Assembly: GCA_963612735.1 (NCBI GenBank)
Contig: CAVDWX010000079.1
Span: 1 to 11,901 of the forward strand
Source: CAVDWX01 sp963612735
GTDB taxonomy: Bacteria; Bacillota_I; Bacilli_A; RFN20; CAG-826
Direction of reading: 5' to 3'
DNA length: 11,901 bases
Position numbers and translations under genes: made by a program. The notes below the pieces were generated by a model, which was given only the letters and a program-made list of their open reading frames with translations, had not been told where the DNA came from and made no database searches. This document shows positions 6,571 to 11,901 of the stretch, one piece after another. Each line of letters opens with the position of its first letter. Position 1 is the stretch's first letter.

Positions 6571-6579
6571 TTTGCACCT
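6571..6579 (-). repeat. Direct repeat AGGTGCAAA, copy 1
   Basis: Identical nonamer to 6508-6516, with start points 63 bp apart, about six helical turns. It lies upstream of the candidate -35. It is a possible operator for the helix-turn-helix carried by CapE, but it could also be chance or an old duplication of the ribosome binding site. Confidence 0.5.
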
Positions 6580-6597
6580 TTGATGTTATTGAAAACA

Positions 6598-7524
6598 TTA
6601 TCTATTCAATAAAATCATTCTTAATTTATAAGCGAAATGCGCAAAAAGAGAAATAAAACAAGATTTTAGTTTAATATAAAAAGAATATTTTTTGTTCGAT
6701 TTTAAAAATTGTTCTAAATCGTAATAAATTTTAGAATATATCGGATATCTACCTTTCTTTTCAGAAGCAAAATAAAGATATTTTTTAACAAATATATAAT
6801 TTTTAGACTCATTAATATCCACCATTAAAAGTTGATGAAAATTATATATATCTTTATCAAAAAGAGAGGCACTAGTAACAGTTACTCTTTGATTATGAAC
6901 GCGCATCAAATAATAAGCATCCTTAACATGTTTGAACTTATAACCATATTTTAAAAACGTGTAAAACATTTCGACATCTTGGGTATAACGCGCTAATTCG
7001 TTAAAAGGATGCTCAATTAAGAATAAACGAGGTAATAAAGAGGAAGCAAAGCATAAATCATAAGGGAAAAAGGAGTTGGCTGAATCAAAATCACTTTTCC
7101 TATTTTTAACGAATAAGCGATGTTTTTCTCTTTTGCCATCTTTATCAATCATCAATACATCTGTATAAGGAATAGTCATTTCGTCACCTTTTAACAAACA
7201 TTTGACTTGATGTTCTATTTTTTTAAAAGAAAACAAATCGTCATGAGAAAGCCAAGCAATATATTCCCCTTCAGCGTGTATAATTCCAAAGTTAAGAGCG
7301 CTAGATACTCCACCATTCTCTTTTTCTAAATATTTAATTTTTCCTAAATCTAAATATGGCTTAATAGCGATAAATGTCGCTCCCTCATCTTTGGAGCCAT
7401 CATTAACGACAATTATCTCGATGTTTTGATATGTTTGTTTTAAAGCACTTTCAATCGCATCTATAACATAATTTGACCCATTATAAATAGGAATAATGAT
7501 ACTAATTAAAGGATTATGAACCAT
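6598..7524 (-). CDS. Family 2 glycosyltransferase
   Basis: A 308-residue GT-A fold glycosyltransferase that adds one sugar to the lipid-linked repeat unit at the inner membrane face. Seen: SIIIPIYNGSNYV at 8-20, the nucleotide-binding NDGS at 41-44, ENGGVSSALNFGI at 69-81, and SHDD at 93-96 in place of the metal-binding DxD, a common form in this family. The catalytic-base region is less certain. The C-terminal 60 residues are basic with a short hydrophobic stretch (CFISLFAHFAYKLRMILL), which may hold the protein at the membrane. The ATG at 7524 has AGGAG 6 nt upstream (7531-7535), inside the end of the preceding gene; only 1 nt separates the two genes. Donor and acceptor cannot be read from the sequence. 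Confidence 0.93.
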   Translation of the reverse strand: MVHNPLISIIIPIYNGSNYVIDAIESALKQTYQNIEIIVVNDGSKDEGATFIAIKPYLDLGKIKYLEKENGGVSSALNFGIIHAEGEYIAWLSHDDLFSFKKIEHQVKCLLKGDEMTIPYTDVLMIDKDGKREKHRLFVKNRKSDFDSANSFFPYDLCFASSLLPRLFLIEHPFNELARYTQDVEMFYTFLKYGYKFKHVKDAYYLMRVHNQRVTVTSASLFDKDIYNFHQLLMVDINESKNYIFVKKYLYFASEKKGRYPIYSKIYYDLEQFLKSNKKYSFYIKLKSCFISLFAHFAYKLRMILLNR

Positions 7525-7525
7525 T

Positions 7526-8707
7526 TTATTCTCCTAATATTTCTTTATACAATTTATGATACTCACTGACATAATTTTTAATATTATGTTTTTGTCCTAT
7601 TTCTTTAACTATCGTTCGATTAATGGCATCAATATTTTGTATTTTAAGATAAACTTCATCGACATCACCTTCGTTAACAACAAAACCAGTAATCTCATCA
7701 TCAACTATTTCAGGACATCCTCCAACATTATAAGTAATAATAGGGGTACCTGAAGCTAAAGATTCTAATAATACAGTTGGATAATTATCCTGATGTGATA
7801 AAAGCAAAAAAACATAGGCTATTTGATATAATTTTGCTAATAATTTTTTATCTTTAGTGGGATTGATACGAACAATACCAGGATCGCTAATATTTTCTTT
7901 AAAAGCTCCGACAATAACAATTTGATAAATATTATGATCAATTAACTTATTTAATTTATTAATATCGCTCAAACCTTTTTTATCAGTGAACGGAGAAGCA
8001 ATAGATAAAATAATTTTTTTAGAAATATCGATTTCACAAGGAATAACAACATCATTATTATTTGCATACAAGGAAGTATCAATTCCATTATTGATAACAA
8101 TAATCTTCTCATCCAAAAGAAATGACTCTTTAGCAAGATTTTTCAGCCACTTTGAAGGAGTAACAAATGTAATATTATGATTGGTAAATAATTGTTTTTT
8201 AAGAAGCCACTGCTTATGAGATAAATCAAAAAGACGAGAACGAGGATATTCTTTTTTATAAGGACATTTTAAGCAACCGGTTTGCCATCTAAAGCAACTA
8301 ACATTATCAAAATAGCCACATCTTCCAGTAAATGTCCAGCAATCATGCATAGTAATAACAATAGGGATGTTATTTTTAAAAAGAAAATCTAGAAGCATTC
8401 TTATATTTAGATAATAGCCATGAGCGTTATGAATATGGACTAAATCAGGTTTAATTTGTTCAATATAATTAATTAAATTTCGTGTATTAGCGGAATAAGT
8501 AAATCCATCAATACCAAATAGTTGCGCTTTAATCTTATTTAATTCTCTAAAAAATTTGTTTTTAATAATTTTAAATTCGGTATCAAGATTAGTATCGCCA
8601 CTAGCGATATAAAATTCATAAAAGGAATTTAATTCCCGAGCAATATTAGACATAATAGTGCCGGTTGAATAAAAGGAGGTCGAATTAATTTCTAATATCT
8701 TTTTCAT
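7526..8707 (-). CDS. Family 4 glycosyltransferase with cysteine cluster
   Basis: A 393-residue GT-B fold enzyme, a retaining glycosyltransferase of capsule or exopolysaccharide assembly. The N-terminal domain has HIHNAHGYYLN at 91-101 and MHDCWTFTGRC at 120-130, followed by further cysteines at 138, 145 and 148. This HDCW...C...GCxxCP arrangement marks the WcaC-like GT4 subgroup and could bind a metal. The C-terminal domain carries NNGID, SIASPFTDKKGL and DNYPTVLLESLASGTPIITY, with Asp replacing the first Glu of the Ex7E motif, which is usual for this subgroup. The gene starts at an ATG 2 nt after the TAA of the preceding membrane-protein gene; no Shine-Dalgarno is visible, so coupling is likely. 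Sugar specificity is unknown. Confidence 0.93.
   Translation of the reverse strand: MKKILEINSTSFYSTGTIMSNIARELNSFYEFYIASGDTNLDTEFKIIKNKFFRELNKIKAQLFGIDGFTYSANTRNLINYIEQIKPDLVHIHNAHGYYLNIRMLLDFLFKNNIPIVITMHDCWTFTGRCGYFDNVSCFRWQTGCLKCPYKKEYPRSRLFDLSHKQWLLKKQLFTNHNITFVTPSKWLKNLAKESFLLDEKIIVINNGIDTSLYANNNDVVIPCEIDISKKIILSIASPFTDKKGLSDINKLNKLIDHNIYQIVIVGAFKENISDPGIVRINPTKDKKLLAKLYQIAYVFLLLSHQDNYPTVLLESLASGTPIITYNVGGCPEIVDDEITGFVVNEGDVDEVYLKIQNIDAINRTIVKEIGQKHNIKNYVSEYHKLYKEILGE
7531..7535 (-). promoter_or_regulatory. Ribosome binding site AGGAG of the GT2 gene
   Basis: AGGAG within the last codons of the GT4 gene, 6 nt before the GT2 ATG. It is the clearest Shine-Dalgarno in the upstream half of the locus, where most genes have none. 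Confidence 0.65.
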
Positions 8708-8709
8708 TA

Positions 8710-9882
8710 TTATTTATCGTTAAAATCGAATGAAAATTTATTTTTAAGGGAAAAAATAAGATATAAAACCAATAAAATTAAATAAATACTAAATGTAACA
8801 ATAAAACCAACAACCGAGAATAAAGGTAAACTCGATAAATATAAATGTTTATTTAGTAAAGAGCAAAATAAAATAGAAGAAGAAAAACACAAACTAAAAA
8901 TAAGAGGGAATAATTTATTTTGTTTTAAAAATGAACATTTAGTGAAAAATAAATATAAACCAAGTCCAATAAGCAATAGAAGAGAAAATACGATAAGAAG
9001 TGAACCAACAACAATAGAGATAACATTTTTATTAGCTAAATTATTTAATGCTTTAGTTAAAATAAGGTTCTTTTCTAAAGTGTGATTATTGATAACGTTA
9101 AATTCAACAGTGTGAGAATAACGATATTTTAATTTATAGATAGAACGCGAAAAATAATATGTATTTGAATACAAATCATTTTCAATAATAATATGTATTC
9201 TAATATTATCAAGAGCGCATCTATGTCCAAGAGTGTATCGCCCCACTACTAAATCTTCTCCATAGATTTCATTCATCCAAGGATATTTGTAGTCATCAAT
9301 AATATTAGTAATCTTAAATTGCATTTTAGACTTAATATTATCTTTACTAATTGTAGAAACAATCTCTTTATTTAATAAAGTTTGATAATCATCAATGGAT
9401 GGATTTTCATTATTTAATAATTTTTGTGCAACGCTTTTGCTTATAAAAATATCGTTAATGTTTTCATCTGATTGATAATAATCATGATCAAACATTAATG
9501 AAATAAAATGTTCAAATCTATCTTCAGTATCGCCGATATGTTCTTTAAGAAATAAAAAGGGAGTAGCTAAATTAATATCATCAATAACAAATGGAGTGAT
9601 GTTTTCATCTTGCATAGAGCAAAGAAATGTTTGCTGATTATAAGCAAAATTATTTATAAAATAATTGCCGATTGAATTATATCCAGAGTTATTATAATTA
9701 GGATAGCTCTCAGTTCTCGAAGTCAAAACTATATGATTTAAATTATTTTTATACATATATCTAGAAGCCACTAATGCATCTTTATACGAACTATTAGAAC
9801 TAGTAAAAGAAAAACCGATTATAGATAACGTAGTGGATAGAAAATAAATAAAATAAATAATAACCTTAAAAAAACGTTTCAT
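8710..9882 (-). CDS. Four-helix membrane protein with FtsX/MacB-permease-like layout, no ATPase partner
   Basis: A protein of 390 residues from the ATG at 9882; a TTG at 9891 would add three. Layout: one N-terminal helix at about 6-27, a roughly 260-residue extracytoplasmic domain rich in Asn, Asp and Tyr, then three helices at about 287-313, 324-342 and 349-377, ending in a short polar tail. This is the MacB/FtsX permease topology. The segment NDIFISKSVAQKLLNN, followed later by LLNKEIVSTISK and FKITNIIDD, resembles the MacB periplasmic core. No ABC ATPase is encoded next to it. It overlaps the end of the polymerase gene by 17 nt and sits 2 nt before a GT4, so it is firmly in the operon. The family link is inference. 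A capsule-specific export, attachment or sensing role is possible but nothing in the sequence proves one. Confidence 0.85.
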   Translation of the reverse strand: MKRFFKVIIYFIYFLSTTLSIIGFSFTSSNSSYKDALVASRYMYKNNLNHIVLTSRTESYPNYNNSGYNSIGNYFINNFAYNQQTFLCSMQDENITPFVIDDINLATPFLFLKEHIGDTEDRFEHFISLMFDHDYYQSDENINDIFISKSVAQKLLNNENPSIDDYQTLLNKEIVSTISKDNIKSKMQFKITNIIDDYKYPWMNEIYGEDLVVGRYTLGHRCALDNIRIHIIIENDLYSNTYYFSRSIYKLKYRYSHTVEFNVINNHTLEKNLILTKALNNLANKNVISIVVGSLLIVFSLLLLIGLGLYLFFTKCSFLKQNKLFPLIFSLCFSSSILFCSLLNKHLYLSSLPLFSVVGFIVTFSIYLILLVLYLIFSLKNKFSFDFNDK

Positions 9883-11026
9883 ATGGAACAAAAGAATGAT
9901 AAAAGCCAGAACGAATTAAAGTAACAGCAAAATAAGCCATTGCTAACAAAGCAATAAGAATGAAACAAGTTGTTCTAGTTATCTTCTCCTTTCTATTTTG
10001 AACTGTATCGACAATAACAATAGCAAGTGAAGGAACAAAAAAGACAAAGATACGAGTGAAAACCGTTGAAACTAAAGCAAATGACATCGTAATACCGGCA
10101 AATAAAGATAAAAGGGTGAACGTTTTAAAATAAACATCATCTTTCTCGTTTTCAGATTTTCTCAAATAAAAAATAACCTTACCTTTAAAAGAAAGGGAAC
10201 TATTATTTTCATTAACTGCCGCTGATGATTGATTAAATATCTTTGAATAATTAAAGAAATAACCATAAAGAAAAACAGCAAATGACATAATTGAAGTAGA
10301 AGGAAAAATGTTATTTTCAAATGGAGCGTATTTAGTATTAACAATATCGGCGATTAAATAATAAAGAGGACGAGAACAAACTAAAAATGAAACAAAAACA
10401 CCTATGCAAAGATAGATATTGATATTAAATTTTTTAGCAAAAACGCAAATAAGAGGAATAATTAAACAAACCAGCGTTGAAACATGAAATAAAATCCCGA
10501 GAACAGCAAAAACAAAAAATGACAATGTGTTAAGCAGTGGCGTTTTAATAATTTTATAAAATGACATCCCAAGAGCCACTAACGAGACAGCAAGCATTTG
10601 TCGATATGCAGTTAAAGCAAATTGAAGAGAAAAAGTAGCGATGACTGATAAAGACATGGCAGGGTTATCGCTATGCGTATAAGAAAAGAAAGCTAATGAA
10701 CTCCAAATTAAAATATATACAAAGAAGTTATAAATCGTAAAAGAATTAGTAAATAAAGAAATAATTTTAGTGTAGAAGCAAAATCCAGGTTCAATAGACG
10801 ATTTAAAAATATAGGAAAAATCATTCTTTTTAATGTTTAAAAATATAGAATGATAATTAGAAGTATCCATCCCTACATGATCACTTTTTAAAGAGCAAAA
10901 TATAACAAGAGTTAAAAAAGAAATAAGAAGTGGTAAAAAGGTAGTTAAAAATTTCTTTTGACAAAACGTCGTAAGAAGAATTGATATGAGAAATAAGAAT
11001 CCAATAATAAGCAAATAAACTATCAT
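9866..11026 (-). CDS. EpsG-family polysaccharide polymerase (Wzy-like)
   Basis: A 386-residue, very hydrophobic integral membrane protein with about ten predicted helices. The family polymerises lipid-linked repeat units on the outer face of the membrane. EpsG-type marks are GMDTSNYHSIF at about 52-62 after the second helix, IEPGFCFYTKIIS at 78-90, the conserved AYRQMLAVSLVALGM at about 140-154, and HVSTLVCLIIPL at 181-192. A hydrophilic loop rich in Asn, Ser, Lys and Asp lies at about 265-299. The ATG at 11026 is 45 nt after the upstream GT4; only a weak GTGG precedes it. Its 3' end overlaps the next gene. It is the only polymerase candidate in the window, and no Wzx flippase is seen, so that gene should lie upstream. 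Confidence 0.88.
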   Translation of the reverse strand: MIVYLLIIGFLFLISILLTTFCQKKFLTTFLPLLISFLTLVIFCSLKSDHVGMDTSNYHSIFLNIKKNDFSYIFKSSIEPGFCFYTKIISLFTNSFTIYNFFVYILIWSSLAFFSYTHSDNPAMSLSVIATFSLQFALTAYRQMLAVSLVALGMSFYKIIKTPLLNTLSFFVFAVLGILFHVSTLVCLIIPLICVFAKKFNINIYLCIGVFVSFLVCSRPLYYLIADIVNTKYAPFENNIFPSTSIMSFAVFLYGYFFNYSKIFNQSSAAVNENNSSLSFKGKVIFYLRKSENEKDDVYFKTFTLLSLFAGITMSFALVSTVFTRIFVFFVPSLAIVIVDTVQNRKEKITRTTCFILIALLAMAYFAVTLIRSGFYHSFVPYETFF

Positions 11027-11071
11027 TTTTTTATATTACCACAGGAAAGAGAAAAATAAATTAGTGTATTA

Positions 11072-11901
11072 TCATGATTTCAATGAATTAATAATAGTCT
11101 CATAAACAATGTCATTTATTATATTGGAATCATATTGTTCCACACAAATCTTCCGTGCATTTTTTGAAAATTCTTCTAATTTAGCGTCATCATCAATATA
11201 TTTAATGATAGTATCAGCAAATAACTGAAGGTTTCTTTTTTCCACTAAAACACCACTTATACCGTCCTTAACTGCAGCGTTATTTCCGACTGTGTCAGTG
11301 GCAATAACTGGTAAGCCTATTGCCATTGCTTCTAAAATAGTGCGGGGGAAACCTTCACGATAAAACGAAGTTGATACATAAATTTTAGAATTATAGTAAA
11401 GAGGAATGACATCATTAGATGAGCCGCCATATATAATATCTTGTCGATCGATATATTTTTGAATATCGTTTCTTTTAACGTTGACTTCAGGACCATACAA
11501 ATAAAAACAAATATCTGGTCTAGTTGTTCTAACAATATGAGCTATTTTACAATAATCTAATATCCCCTTGTTAACTAATAATCTTGATAGCATCAAAACA
11601 TTATTCTTTTGACATTTAATCTGGTTTGGAACATATCGATTAGTATCTATTCCGATGCCATTGATGATTAATGCTTTATCAGCTTTTATAATTTTTCTTC
11701 TTAAAAATTCATCCTTATCATCTTTATTTAAAAAGAATGCTTTATTTAAATATTTAGAAGCGTGTTTATATAAAACAATAACAATTCTTCTTAAAATTCT
11801 ACCTAAAAAATTATGTGGTTGGAAAGGGTCACCCAAGCCTTCAATCATTGAATAAATGTTATTAACTCGTGCCCTTTTAGCGGATAATACCCCAATAATA
11901 T
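11072..11901 (-). CDS. Family 4 glycosyltransferase, 5' end beyond window
   Basis: The frame stays open to the right edge. The 17 codons before the first ATG (11848) encode IIGVLSAKRARVNNIYS, which continues the GT4 pattern leading into MIEGLGDPF, so that ATG is internal and the true start is outside the window. 275 residues are visible: the end of the N-terminal domain, then a full C-terminal GT-B domain with NGIGIDTNRY, MLSRLLVNKGI, the Ex7E motif in REGFPRTILEAMAIGLPV, and TDTVGNNAAVKDGISG. The IEGLGDPF region resembles GT4 enzymes acting early on undecaprenyl-linked N-acetyl sugars, such as CapL or WbuB, which transfer L-FucNAc. Given capEFG in the locus this is a reasonable guess, but specificity is not proven. 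Confidence 0.92.
   Translation of the reverse strand, partial: IIGVLSAKRARVNNIYSMIEGLGDPFQPHNFLGRILRRIVIVLYKHASKYLNKAFFLNKDDKDEFLRRKIIKADKALIINGIGIDTNRYVPNQIKCQKNNVLMLSRLLVNKGILDYCKIAHIVRTTRPDICFYLYGPEVNVKRNDIQKYIDRQDIIYGGSSNDVIPLYYNSKIYVSTSFYREGFPRTILEAMAIGLPVIATDTVGNNAAVKDGISGVLVEKRNLQLFADTIIKYIDDDAKLEEFSKNARKICVEQYDSNIINDIVYETIINSLKS

Noticed and set aside
6585..6600. ATGTT/AACAT stem after the GT2 gene as a terminator
   Set aside because: Five weak pairs and no T-run downstream on the minus strand.
11655..11855. 66-codon plus-strand frame, and 60- and 67-codon minus-strand frames at 10162-10344 and 11332-11535
   Set aside because: All lie within well-supported GT4 or EpsG genes in other frames and show no motif of their own.
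1..11901. CRISPR array, tRNA, rRNA, insertion sequence or attachment site
   Set aside because: No spaced repeats, cloverleaf, transposase frame, terminal inverted repeats or target duplications were seen by eye on either strand.

Overview
The window is AT-rich, every gene lies on the minus strand, and the genes use the standard code: TGG encodes Trp, TGA is used as a stop, and TTG/GTG starts occur. Together with the gene families present, this suggests a low-GC Bacillota, probably an uncultured gut-type Bacilli/Erysipelotrichales-like lineage assembled from a metagenome, since a 10-N scaffold gap lies inside a gene. The taxonomic call is inference.

Read in the direction of transcription (high to low coordinates), this is the second half of a Wzy-type capsule or exopolysaccharide locus. 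It starts with a GT4 glycosyltransferase cut by the window edge (11901-11072). An EpsG/Wzy-like polymerase follows (11026-9866), then a single-subunit membrane protein with FtsX/MacB-like topology (9882-8710), a second GT4 (8707-7526) and a GT2 (7524-6598). Spacing in this block is tight or overlapping.

The middle block makes the sugar nucleotide UDP-N-acetyl-L-fucosamine: capE (6506-5313), capF (5320-4202) and capG (2673-1549). Two things are unusual. CapE carries an XRE-type helix-turn-helix domain fused to its N-terminus, and the DNA just upstream has a promoter candidate and a 9-bp direct repeat spaced by exactly 63 bp. In addition, a HigB/HigA-like toxin-antitoxin module (4147-2670) sits between capF and capG. 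Its toxin frame has a premature TGA and contains the N gap. Its antitoxin, fused to an ImmA/IrrE zinc peptidase, is intact and overlaps capG by ATGA.

The last block has its own strong promoter (TTGACA, 17 bp, TAGAAT). It encodes the initiating sugar-phosphate transferase (1485-880), which lacks the usual Ser-Pro helix break. It is followed by an open frame running off the left edge (838-1), which starts with TTG and is missing from simple ORF lists. That protein looks like an ABC ATPase that has lost its nucleotide-binding motifs, followed by membrane helices.

Proposed flow: CapE, CapF and CapG convert UDP-GlcNAc to UDP-L-FucNAc. The phosphoglycosyl transferase loads the first sugar phosphate on undecaprenyl phosphate, the three glycosyltransferases extend the repeat unit on the inner membrane face, and the EpsG-like protein polymerises it outside. 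The flippase, chain-length control and anchoring genes are not in the window.
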